From contig SKWP01000432.1 in assembly GCA_007128865.1 (NCBI GenBank), positions 1 through 7,584 of the forward strand: 7,584 nucleotides of DNA, read 5' to 3'. Made by a program: the position numbers and the translations under genes. The stretch comes from Paracoccaceae bacterium. GTDB lineage: Bacteria > Pseudomonadota > Alphaproteobacteria > Rhodobacterales > Rhodobacteraceae. Positions within the stretch are counted from its first letter, which is position 1. Each line of letters begins with the position of its first letter. The notes under the pieces were generated by a model. That model was not told the origin of the DNA, ran no database searches, and saw only the letters and a program-made list of their open reading frames with translations. This document shows, piece by piece, positions 1-6,315 of this stretch.

Positions 1-1
1 C

Positions 2-850
2 CATGATGGGCACACCGCGATGCTGCTGGGCGCGGCGCGGTATCTGGCCGAGACGCGCAATTTCGACGGCACCGCGGTGGTCATCTTCCAGCCCGCCGAA
101 GAGGGCGGCGGTGGCGCCAAGGTGATGTGCGACGAGGGTCTGATGGAGCGTTTCGGCATCCAGGAGGTCTATGGCATGCACAACCGGCCGGGCTGGCCGG
201 TGGGCAGCTTTGGCATCCGGCCGGGGGCGTTCTTTGCCGCGGCCGACGAATTCACCATCACCGTGACCGGTGTGGGCGGACATGCCGCCAAGCCGCACCG
301 CTGCATCGATACCACGCTGGTGGCCAGCCACATCGTGGTGGCGCTCCAGTCCGTCGCCAGCCGCAACGCCGATCCGGTGAAGGAGCTTGTGGTCTCGGTG
401 ACATCCTTCCGCACATCATCCGAGGCCTACAACGTGATCCCGCCGCGGGTGGAACTGCGCGGCACGGTGCGCAGCCTTGACGAGGGCATTCGCGACCTGG
501 CGCAGGAGCGTGTCACCGCCGTGGCCCGCGGCGTTGCCGCAAGCCTGGGCGCAACCGCCGATGTGGTCTATGAGCGTGGCTATCCGGTGATGGTCAACGC
601 GGCCGAACAGACCGCCTTTGCCGCCGAAGTGGCGCGGGCGGTTTCCGGCAGCTGCGCCGAGGCGCCGCTGGTGATGGGGGCAGAGGATTTCGCCTACATG
701 CTGCAGGCGCGCCCCGGTGCCTACATCCAGATCGGCAATGGCGACAGCGCCGAGGTTCACCATCCCCGCTATGAATTCAACGACGAGGCGATACCGGCCG
801 GCTGTTCATGGCTGGCCGGGGTCGTCGAGGCCCGCATGCCCGCGGGCTGA
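2..850 (+). CDS. M20-family amidohydrolase (hippurate/N-acyl-amino-acid hydrolase type), 5'-truncated
   Basis: Partial gene: the reading frame is open from the window edge, so the first ~100 residues are missing and 282 are visible. It is a cytoplasmic metallopeptidase-fold hydrolase of the M20D group (HipO, AbgB, plant ILR1), which cleaves amide bonds of N-acyl or N-aroyl amino acids. Visible motifs: HDGHTAM at the very edge, whose first His is a metal ligand in the family; QPAEEGGGG, with the catalytic Glu and neighbouring metal-ligand Glu at 98-103; GMHN at 173-184, with another ligand His; the dimerisation-domain signature GVGGHAAKPH; NVIP; GAEDFAYML; and the final VHHPRYEFND, which carries the last ligand His. 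MHNRPG replaces the commoner MHNWPG. All visible ligands are present, so the enzyme looks active. The substrate cannot be told from sequence. Family assignment is secure; the HipO-like subtype is inference. Confidence 0.95.
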   Translation, partial: HDGHTAMLLGAARYLAETRNFDGTAVVIFQPAEEGGGGAKVMCDEGLMERFGIQEVYGMHNRPGWPVGSFGIRPGAFFAAADEFTITVTGVGGHAAKPHRCIDTTLVASHIVVALQSVASRNADPVKELVVSVTSFRTSSEAYNVIPPRVELRGTVRSLDEGIRDLAQERVTAVARGVAASLGATADVVYERGYPVMVNAAEQTAFAAEVARAVSGSCAEAPLVMGAEDFAYMLQARPGAYIQIGNGDSAEVHHPRYEFNDEAIPAGCSWLAGVVEARMPAG

Positions 851-874
851 CACCGCATCATCAAGGCCGCACCG

Positions 875-1159
875 ATGCGCAGCATCCTGTCCCTGATCCT
901 TGCTGTCGCGCTGGCAACGGCGCTGGCCCTGACGGCAAGGCCGGCGGTCGAGGGTGGCGCGCTGCCGCTGGTGGCCGCGGCCGAGGAACCCCGCAGCGCC
1001 GAACCGGCATCGCCGCAACCCGTTTCCGGGGCGCTTGTATCCGGTGCTTTTCCGCCGCCGCGACCGGTCGGCGGCGCATCCTTCCCGCAGCCACAGCCGC
1101 CGCGCGCGATGGCTTGGCTGCAACACCCGCCGGCGCGCGCACCGCCGCCCCTGATCTGA
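875..1159 (+). CDS. Small probable exported proline-rich protein, unknown function
   Basis: Predicted 94-residue protein, not recognised. Residues 1-22 form a hydrophobic signal-like segment (MRSILSLILAVALATALALT). The rest is rich in Pro and Ala, with many PP pairs and no predicted fold. Its single Cys-free chain has no lipobox, so if exported it would be periplasmic or membrane-anchored through the uncleaved N-terminus. The start follows an AAGG Shine-Dalgarno-like stretch (863-866), 8 nt before ATG, and lies 24 bp after the amidohydrolase stop, consistent with co-transcription. The first ~45 codons show the G/C-rich third positions typical of neighbouring genes; the later codons are less biased. 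The C-terminal half may therefore be fast-evolving, or the frame may be fortuitous. No function is assigned. Confidence 0.5.
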   Translation: MRSILSLILAVALATALALTARPAVEGGALPLVAAAEEPRSAEPASPQPVSGALVSGAFPPPRPVGGASFPQPQPPRAMAWLQHPPARAPPPLI

Positions 1160-1193
1160 CCTGCCGACCGAACCGGTTTTCACTTTCCTGGTC

Positions 1194-1207
1194 GAAGGAC
1201 AGCCTTC
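1194..1207 (+). promoter_or_regulatory. Shine-Dalgarno inside a small hairpin before the microprotein start
   Basis: GAAGG (1194-1198), a 4-nt loop ACAG, and CCTTC (1203-1207) form a perfect 5-bp inverted repeat that ends directly at the ATG at 1208. GAAGGA is also the Shine-Dalgarno, 8 nt from the start. The repeat is seen in the sequence. That it dampens translation is inference, because a 5-bp stem is only marginally stable. The palindrome AACCGGTT lies just upstream at 1171-1178. Confidence 0.4.
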
Positions 1208-1300
1208 ATGGGCAAGGAGTTGCAACTCTGGCTGGTGCTGGGGTTTTTTCTGGCGGTGCTTTTCTATAGCGTCTTGGTGATGATCCTGCATCCGGTCTGA
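1208..1300 (+). CDS. 30-residue single-span membrane microprotein
   Basis: A short frame of 30 codons plus TGA, beginning MGKELQLWLV and ending VMILHPV. Residues 7-27 form one continuous hydrophobic, aromatic-rich transmembrane helix (Trp8, Phe13-14, Phe19, Tyr20). Charged residues occur only at the N-terminus (Lys3, Glu4), and the C-terminal tail is very short. Support for real coding: a good Shine-Dalgarno (GAAGGA, 1194-1199) at 8 nt, G/C at about four of five third positions, and placement 48 bp after the preceding gene and 75 bp before the channel gene. The family is not recognised. The end (FYSVLVMILHPV) loosely recalls KdpF-type potassium-ATPase accessory peptides, but there are no kdp genes nearby and I do not make that assignment. 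A small accessory subunit of a membrane complex is possible. Confidence 0.6.
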   Translation: MGKELQLWLVLGFFLAVLFYSVLVMILHPV

Positions 1301-1335
1301 CCGCCCCGACAAAGCCGAACCATGCACATCGGCAG

Positions 1336-1362
1336 GGCGGCGGGCGGAGGCCCGTCGCCTTT
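1336..1362 (+). terminator. Strong hairpin with T-run between microprotein and channel gene
   Basis: GGCGGCGGGC (1336-1345) pairs with GCCCGTCGCC (1350-1359) in a 10-bp stem with one G-U wobble and the loop GGAG. TTT follows at 1360-1362. It resembles an intrinsic terminator with a short U-tract. The channel gene's GGAGG Shine-Dalgarno (1364-1368) starts immediately after. The structure could end the upstream transcript, act as an attenuator, or protect an RNA 3' end. The structure is visible; its activity is inferred. Confidence 0.5.
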
Positions 1363-1374
1363 CGGAGGTTCTGC

Positions 1375-3699
1375 ATGCTTCGCCTGTTCGCCGCTGCCCT
1401 GCTGGTGCCCCTGCTGCTGGCCGCGCCCGGCCCGCTGAGCGCACAGTCGCCGGCCGCGCCGTCAGAAACCGCCGCCCCGGCAGCAGACCGCGATGCGGCG
1501 CGGCAACTGGCGCGTATCCTGGAAGATGACGCGGCGCGTTCGGCACTGGTGCGCCAGTTGCTGGCACTGGCCGAAGCCGGACCCGAGGCCGGGGCGCCAC
1601 CGGCCGCTGCCCTGGCCGAGGATGCACCGATCCCGTCGCCCGCACGCCAGGTCGCCGCGCTTACGCGCGACTGGGCCGAGGCTGCGGCGGCGTCGGTGGT
1701 GGCGCTGTGGGGGGCGTTGCGCGACGTGGGCGGCATCCTGACCGGCACCACCCCGGTGAATGGCGAGGAATTGCGCGCGCTGGCCTGGGCGCTGGCCTTC
1801 GTGGCGGTGGTGACGCTGGGCCTGCATGCGCTGTTGCGGCTGGTCGCGGGGTTTGGCCTGCGCCGGCTGGCGGCCCGAGCCGAAGGCGGCGGCGTGATCC
1901 TGCGCGTGGTGCTGCTGGCGGTGGCGCTGGCTGTCGATGCGCTGCTGGTGCTGCTGGCCTGGGCCGGCGGCTATGGTGTGGCGCTGGCCGGCACCGCCGG
2001 TGCCATCGATATCCGCCAGAGCCTGTTTCTGAACGCCTTCCTGCTGGTGGAACTGTCCAAGGTGGTGCTGCGCGGCGGGCTGGTGCCGGCGCTGACCCCC
2101 CTGCGCCTGGCGCCGATGGCCGATGCCACCGCGGGGCACTGGTATTTCTGGTCGTCCCGGCTGGTGGGGCTGCTGGGCTACGGGCTGTTGCTGGCGGTGC
2201 CGCTGGTCGAGGCCGCGGTCAGCCCGGCGGTGGGGCGCAGCCTGGCGGTGCTTGTCGGGCTTCTGGCGCTGGCGCTGGCGGTTTCGGTGATCCTGCGCAA
2301 CCGGCTGCCGGTGCGCGCGGCGCTTTATGCCCGCCACCGGCGTTACCCCGACGATCTGCTGGGCATGGTCGAGGCCCGGCTGGGGCTGGTCTGGCACTGG
2401 CTGGCCATTGTCTATCTGGCCGGCCTGTTTGCGGTGTGGACGGCCGATCCCGGTGGTGCGCCGCGCTTTGTGCTGGGGGCGACGCTGCAATCGGCGCTGG
2501 CGGTGGTGGCGGGCTTCGTGGCCATGCTGGGCTTGCGCCGGGCGCTGGCCGCGGGGGTGCGCCTGCCCGAACCGGCACGCCAGACCCTGCCGCTGCTCGA
2601 GCCGCGCCTGAACGCGCTGGTGCCGGGGCTGCTGCAGGTTGTCCGGGTGCTGATCGTGGTGGCGGTGGTCGCCGCGATCCTGCAGGCGTGGTGGATCATC
2701 GATGTCTGGGGCTGGCTGGCCAGCGATTTCGGGCAGGAGCTGGTTGGCCGGCTGGCGGCGGCGGCCTTCATGGTGCTGCTGGCGGTGGCGGTCTGGCTGG
2801 CGGTGTCGTCGCTGGTCGAATACCGGCTCAACCCCGATGTGGGCAGGATCCCCACGGTGCGCACGCGCACGCTTCTGTCGCTGTTCCGCAACGCCTTTAC
2901 CGTGGCGCTGGCGGTGGTCACCGTGATGGTGGTGCTGTCCGAACTGGGGATGAACATCGGGCCGCTGCTGGCCGGGGCCGGGGTGCTGGGCCTGGCCATC
3001 GGTTTCGGGGCGCAGAAGCTGGTGCAGGACATCATCACCGGCGCCTTCATCCAGATCGAGAACGCCATGAACGAGGGCGAGGTGGTGACCGCCGGCGGCA
3101 TCACCGGGGTGGTGGAGCATCTGACCATCCGCTCGGTAGGGCTGCGCGACCTGCACGGAACCTATCACCTGATCCCGTTCAGCTCGGTCGGGTCGGTGTC
3201 GAACTTCATGAAGGGGTTCGGCTTTCACGTCGCCGAGGTGGGTGTTGCCTATCGCGAGGATGTCTCGGAAGTGAAGGCGCTGATGCAGACCGCCTTTGAC
3301 GAGCTTCATGCCGGACCGTTGGCCGAGGCGATCCTTGAGCCGCTCGACATGCAGGGGGTCACGCGGCTGGGCGATTCCGCGGTGGTGGTGCGGGCCCGCA
3401 TCAAGTGCCGCGCCGGCATGCAATGGGCGGTCGGACGCGCCTATACCGAAATCGTCAAGCGGGTTCTGGATGCGGCGGGTGTCGAAATCCCGTTCCCGCA
3501 CATGACTGTCTACATGGGGCAGGACAAGGACGGCTCGGCCCCGCCGCTGCATCTGGCCGGGGCATCGCTGCCGGCACCGCCGGCGCCCCAAGCGCCCGCA
3601 CAGGCGCCCGCAAAGCCACCGCGGCGGCGGCGCAAGGCCACCCGGGACGAAGGGGCCGAAAGCCGCCCCGACATTCCCGACGCCGATGACGTGAAATAG
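1375..3699 (+). CDS. YbiO-like MscS-family mechanosensitive ion channel
   Basis: 774-residue inner-membrane channel expected to open under membrane tension and release solutes during hypo-osmotic shock. The start is set by GGAGG 6 nt upstream. Residues 1-23 are a signal peptide (cleavage likely after PLSA). A periplasmic Ala/Glu-rich segment follows to ~130, then about eleven hydrophobic spans: ~136-160, 173-200, 216-232, 261-280, 287-308, 340-357, 371-392, 422-449, 461-485, 506-525 and 530-555. The last is the pore helix, with the Gly/Ala-rich GVLGLAIGFGAQKLVQDI (536-553) diagnostic of MscS. The cytoplasmic beta domain (~560-625; NAMNEGEVV, IRSVGLRD, LIPFSSVGSVSNFMKG) and the alpha/beta domain to ~715 are intact. 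Size and motif wording resemble E. coli YbiO (~740 residues). A tail from ~720 is Pro/Ala-rich with PPRRRRK and an acidic end, atypical of minimal MscS. Family is certain; the YbiO subtype is likely. Confidence 0.95.
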   Translation: MLRLFAAALLVPLLLAAPGPLSAQSPAAPSETAAPAADRDAARQLARILEDDAARSALVRQLLALAEAGPEAGAPPAAALAEDAPIPSPARQVAALTRDWAEAAAASVVALWGALRDVGGILTGTTPVNGEELRALAWALAFVAVVTLGLHALLRLVAGFGLRRLAARAEGGGVILRVVLLAVALAVDALLVLLAWAGGYGVALAGTAGAIDIRQSLFLNAFLLVELSKVVLRGGLVPALTPLRLAPMADATAGHWYFWSSRLVGLLGYGLLLAVPLVEAAVSPAVGRSLAVLVGLLALALAVSVILRNRLPVRAALYARHRRYPDDLLGMVEARLGLVWHWLAIVYLAGLFAVWTADPGGAPRFVLGATLQSALAVVAGFVAMLGLRRALAAGVRLPEPARQTLPLLEPRLNALVPGLLQVVRVLIVVAVVAAILQAWWIIDVWGWLASDFGQELVGRLAAAAFMVLLAVAVWLAVSSLVEYRLNPDVGRIPTVRTRTLLSLFRNAFTVALAVVTVMVVLSELGMNIGPLLAGAGVLGLAIGFGAQKLVQDIITGAFIQIENAMNEGEVVTAGGITGVVEHLTIRSVGLRDLHGTYHLIPFSSVGSVSNFMKGFGFHVAEVGVAYREDVSEVKALMQTAFDELHAGPLAEAILEPLDMQGVTRLGDSAVVVRARIKCRAGMQWAVGRAYTEIVKRVLDAAGVEIPFPHMTVYMGQDKDGSAPPLHLAGASLPAPPAPQAPAQAPAKPPRRRRKATRDEGAESRPDIPDADDVK

Positions 3700-3729
3700 C
3701 TGCGCGCCTCAGCGCGATCCGGCGCGCAG
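3700..3729. terminator. Inverted repeat at convergent gene ends, possible bidirectional terminator
   Basis: CTGCGCGCC (3700-3708) and GGCGCGCAG (3721-3729) form a perfect 9-bp inverted repeat with a 12-nt loop. It begins one base after the channel gene's TAG. The loop contains the stop codon of the minus-strand membrane protein gene (3709-3711). There is no T-run on either side, so it is not a textbook intrinsic terminator. Position and symmetry suggest it marks the 3' ends of both converging transcripts. Confidence 0.5.
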
Positions 3730-4023
3730 CCGCAGCGGAACGGGTTCGAGCGCGGGCGGTGTGGCCGGTTCGGGCTTCCTGCGGCCGCCGTTGCTGCCGT
3801 CGTCATCGCCCATGTTCATCACCGCGATGCCGAATTGCGCCCCGGCAAACACCAGCCCGTTGAAGAACCACAGCAGGAACCCGGCCAGCCAGCCGCCGGG
3901 CGCGCTGAGGACCAGATGGCGCAGGTTCATCACGTTGCCCCACATCAGCAGCGCGACAAAGACCGCCGAGATGGCAAAACCGATGGCAACGTGCCGGGCA
4001 TACATGCGGACAAGCTGGGGCAT
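3709..4023 (-). CDS. Small two-span membrane protein, unknown function
   Basis: 104 residues, beginning MPQLVRMYARH. The start is chosen because GGAAGGAGT lies 5 nt upstream; the frame is open further upstream to 4074, but without such a site. Two hydrophobic segments are clear: about 10-32 (HVAIGFAISAVFVALLMWGN) and 44-70 (Trp/Phe-rich, WLAGFLLWFFNGLVFAGAQF). They are joined by a short loop with NLRH and a PGG turn. After the second span come an acidic DDD (73-75), GRRK (80-83) and a Pro-rich tail. It looks like an inner-membrane protein with both ends on the cytoplasmic side, by the positive charges at each end. I do not recognise a named family and assign no function. It lies 102 bp downstream of nusB with a possible promoter of its own, so it may be transcribed separately. 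Confidence 0.8.
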   Translation of the reverse strand: MPQLVRMYARHVAIGFAISAVFVALLMWGNVMNLRHLVLSAPGGWLAGFLLWFFNGLVFAGAQFGIAVMNMGDDDGSNGGRRKPEPATPPALEPVPLRLRAGSR

Positions 4024-4046
4024 GGCAGACTCCTTCCGATACCCCG

Positions 4047-4074
4047 CACTTAATCGATACCGGCGATGTTGCAA
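4047..4074 (-). promoter_or_regulatory. Possible promoter for the two-span membrane protein gene
   Basis: Reading the minus strand, TTGCAA (4074-4069) is followed after 16 nt by TAAGTG (4052-4047), a weak -35/-10-like pair in the only AT-richer patch of the 102-bp nusB-downstream gap. Two CGATACC copies on the plus strand, at 4037-4043 and 4055-4061, are 18 bp apart around it, and GGTATC recurs inverted at 4107-4112. All elements are short and the call is tentative. Confidence 0.25.
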
Positions 4075-4125
4075 TCCTTGCCGCCTGCGCCATACCGCCG
4101 CTGCCGGGTATCGTTTCGGCCGGGG

Positions 4126-4605
4126 TCAGAATGCCTCGGGCCGGGCTTCCCTTGCCATGTGATCCAGCACCGCATTGACCAGACGCGCGCCGGTGCCTTC
4201 GGGAAAGAAGGCCTTGGCCACATCGAGATATTCGTTGATCACCACCCTGGGCGGCGTGTCGGTATCCAGCAGTTCGGCGCCCGCAGCGCGGAACAGTGCC
4301 CGCAGGGTCGGATCGATCCGGGCAATCGGCCATTTCTGCACCAGCGCCCGGTCGGTCATCTGGTCGATTCTGGCCTGCCAGTTCACCGCCGCCTCGATCA
4401 CGCTGCGAAACAGCTTCAGGTTGGCCTCGGGTGCGATCTGCCCGGTTTCGGGATCCTGCGCGCCGATGCGCCAGGTCTCGAATTCGGTGCGCACCTGATC
4501 GACGGTTGCGCCCGCGGCCTCCATCTGGAACAGCGCCTGAACGGCATAAAGCCGGGCGGCCGAGCGAAGCCGTCGGTTGCGGTCGGTACCTCGGGGGGCG
4601 GTCAT
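4126..4605 (-). CDS. nusB: Transcription antitermination factor NusB
   Basis: 159-residue all-helical RNA-binding protein. With NusE (ribosomal protein S10) it binds boxA RNA and supports antitermination, chiefly on rRNA operons. The N-terminus has the basic RNRRLRSAARLYAVQALFQ stretch (9-27), matching the family's 'R..AR..A.QALY' first helix. The C-terminus has PRVVINEYLDVAKAFFP followed by TGARLVNAVLDHMARE, equivalent to the usual INE..ELAK and FVN.VLD signatures. Length is normal for alphaproteobacterial NusB. The start ATG overlaps the ribH stop in an ATGA junction (4602-4605), so translation is probably coupled to ribH. Linkage of nusB to ribH is widespread in Proteobacteria and reflects shared transcription, not a shared pathway. 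It is the last gene of the ribB-ribH-nusB group, and no strong terminator is visible after it. Confidence 0.95.
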   Translation of the reverse strand: MTAPRGTDRNRRLRSAARLYAVQALFQMEAAGATVDQVRTEFETWRIGAQDPETGQIAPEANLKLFRSVIEAAVNWQARIDQMTDRALVQKWPIARIDPTLRALFRAAGAELLDTDTPPRVVINEYLDVAKAFFPEGTGARLVNAVLDHMAREARPEAF

Positions 4606-5165
4606 GCGCGGTGCGTTCCTTCGGGCGTGCCGGCGATGCGGAAACTGCCATCGTCCCCGGCGCCGCCGGGGCGAAAGCCGATGCCGCCCCGCCCGGGGCC
4701 CCAGCGCCGGGTCAGCGCAACCAGATGCAACGCCGCCTCTGCCGCGCCGCCGCCCTTGTTCTGGCCGGCCGGGTCGGCGCGCACCTCGGCCTGGGCGCGG
4801 TTTTCGACGGTCAGGATGCCGTTGCCGATGCAGGCCCCGTCCAGCCCCAGCAGCATCAGCGCCCGCGACGAGTCGTTGCAGACGGTGTCGTAATGGGTGG
4901 TTTCGCCCCTGATCACGCAGCCGAGCGCAACGAACCCGTCGAAATTCGCCTGGCGATGGGCGATGCCAACCGTGACGGGTACCTCCAGCGCGCCGGGCAC
5001 CTCGACGATCTCCCATCGGGCGCCGGCACGTTCCAGCACCCCGGTGGCGCCGGCAACCAGCGCGTCGGCGATGTCGCGGTAATAGGGGGCCACCACGATC
5101 AGCAGCCTTGCCGGCTGATCGAAGCGGGGCAGGGCGAGCGCATCGCGTGTTTCCGTGCCGGCCAT
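4602..5165 (-). CDS. ribH: 6,7-dimethyl-8-ribityllumazine synthase
   Basis: 187 residues. RibH condenses 5-amino-6-ribitylaminouracil with 3,4-dihydroxy-2-butanone 4-phosphate, the penultimate step of riboflavin synthesis, in a cytosolic multi-subunit shell. Visible active-site parts: VVAPYY (24-29), where aromatics stack on the pyrimidine; VPGALEVP (56-63); GCVIRGETTHYD (82-93), with the catalytic His91; NDSSRAL; IGNGILTVEN (113-122); and Arg129 with NKGGGAA (136-142). The conserved core ends near Trp155. The last ~32 residues are a Gly/Arg-rich extension, longer than the ~155-residue standard but, from memory, usual in Rhodobacter-type RibH. The start has GGAGGG 8 nt upstream, inside the end of ribB. 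The gap to ribB is 4 bp, and the stop overlaps nusB. RibB next door makes one of its two substrates. Confidence 0.97.
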   Translation of the reverse strand: MAGTETRDALALPRFDQPARLLIVVAPYYRDIADALVAGATGVLERAGARWEIVEVPGALEVPVTVGIAHRQANFDGFVALGCVIRGETTHYDTVCNDSSRALMLLGLDGACIGNGILTVENRAQAEVRADPAGQNKGGGAAEAALHLVALTRRWGPGRGGIGFRPGGAGDDGSFRIAGTPEGTHRA

Positions 5166-5169
5166 TCCG

Positions 5170-6315
5170 TCAGCCCTCCGAAATCGGCCGGGTGCCGACG
5201 ATGCTCAGCCCGTAGCCATCCAGACCGACAACCCGCGGCGTTGCAGAATCGGTCAGCAACACCAGCTTCGACAAGCCGAGCGACAACAGGATCTGCGCGC
5301 CCAGACCATACTGCCGCAGAATCTGCGGCGAACCGGCATCGCCCGGCTGCAGCTTCATCTGCGTGTCGCGCAGCAGGACGGCCACGCCGCGCCCCTCGGC
5401 CGCGATCCGGCGCATCGCGGCGGCAAATACGCCGGCCCGGCCGGCCGCACCAAGCCCGGCCATGTCAAGCAGCGGATCGAAGGCATGCATGCGCACCAGC
5501 ACCGGTGCGTCGCCCGAAATGTCGCCCTTGATCAGCGCCACATGTTCGGCGCCCTGGGTGGCATCGGAATAGACCCGCAGCATCCAGTCGCCACCGAATT
5601 CCGATTGAACCCGGCGTTCCTGCACCACCTTCACAAGATTGTCGTGGCGCCGGCGATAGGCGATCAGGTCGGCAATGGTGCCGATCCTGAGCCCGTGCTT
5701 CCGGGCGAAGTCAACCAGATCGGGCAACCGGGCCATGGTGCCGTCATCGTTCATGATCTCGCAGATCACGCCCGAAGGGTTCAGCCCCGCCAGACGGGCG
5801 ATGTCGACCGCGGCTTCGGTGTGCCCGGCACGCACCAGCACCCCGCCATCGCGGGCGCGCAGCGGAAACACATGGCCCGGGGTGGCGATATCGGCGGCCG
5901 AATTGCCGGGATCGATGGCCACGGCCACGGTCAGCGCCCGGTCATGGGCGGAAATGCCGGTGGAAACACCCTCGCGCGCCTCGATCGAGACGGTAAAGGC
6001 GGTTTCGTGGCGCGAGGAATTGGACGAGGCCATCAACGGCAGCCCCAGTGCATCGATCCTCGCCCCGGTCAGCGCCAGGCAGATCAGCCCGCGGCCGTGG
6101 GTGGCCATGAAGTTGATCGCCTGCGGCGTCGCCATCTGGGCGGGAATGACCAGATCGCCCTCGTTCTCGCGGTCCTCGTGATCGACCAGAACGAACATGC
6201 GGCCGTTGCGGGCATCCTCGACGATCTCTTCGATCGGGGAAATGGCATCGCGCCAGTTGCGCTCGACGGGGCCGGGCTGGTCGGCGGCGAGGGGGGTATG
6301 GGGGGGCTGGTTCAT
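5170..6315 (-). CDS. ribB: 3,4-dihydroxy-2-butanone-4-phosphate synthase with degenerate GTP cyclohydrolase II-like domain (RibBX type)
   Basis: 381 residues. The N-terminal RibB domain (~25-225) converts ribulose 5-phosphate to the four-carbon riboflavin precursor. Its signatures are intact: [11 protein letters not shown] (45-55, acidic metal/substrate site), HGRGLICL (73-80), HETAFTVS and [12 protein letters not shown] (103-127), PGHVFPL (146-152), [10 protein letters not shown] (162-171) and CEIMNDDG (185-192). The C-terminal domain (~230-381) is RibA-like in layout ([11 protein letters not shown] at 333-343, VVGLDGYGL at 362-370). It lacks the three zinc-binding cysteines, as no Cys occurs after residue 185, and lacks the RQEGR.IGL motif, so it should not act as GTP cyclohydrolase II. 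Such RibBX proteins are known in Proteobacteria. The start MNQPPH is chosen from GAGAGG 5 nt upstream; the frame stays open upstream but there is antisense or shadow sequence. A functional RibA must be encoded elsewhere. Confidence 0.96.
   Translation of the reverse strand: MNQPPHTPLAADQPGPVERNWRDAISPIEEIVEDARNGRMFVLVDHEDRENEGDLVIPAQMATPQAINFMATHGRGLICLALTGARIDALGLPLMASSNSSRHETAFTVSIEAREGVSTGISAHDRALTVAVAIDPGNSAADIATPGHVFPLRARDGGVLVRAGHTEAAVDIARLAGLNPSGVICEIMNDDGTMARLPDLVDFARKHGLRIGTIADLIAYRRRHDNLVKVVQERRVQSEFGGDWMLRVYSDATQGAEHVALIKGDISGDAPVLVRMHAFDPLLDMAGLGAAGRAGVFAAAMRRIAAEGRGVAVLLRDTQMKLQPGDAGSPQILRQYGLGAQILLSLGLSKLVLLTDSATPRVVGLDGYGLSIVGTRPISEG

Noticed and set aside
806..1645. A 279-codon minus-strand frame opposite the small genes and the channel's N-terminus
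   Set aside because: Arg/Ala/Gly-rich low-complexity translation without motifs. The plus-strand genes have ribosome sites and signal peptides.
1707..3299. A 530-codon plus-strand frame inside the channel gene
   Set aside because: It is Gly/Ala/Arg low-complexity translation in a shifted frame. The channel frame carries clear MscS motifs throughout.
1462..3591. A 709-codon open frame antisense to the mechanosensitive channel gene
   Set aside because: Its translation is Gln/His/Arg-rich, without family motifs or membrane pattern. It is the expected by-product of high G+C in a strongly biased gene on the other strand.
4296..5531. A 411-codon plus-strand frame across nusB, ribH and ribB
   Set aside because: It is antisense to three confidently identified genes and crosses their boundaries, with Arg/Pro-rich low-complexity content.
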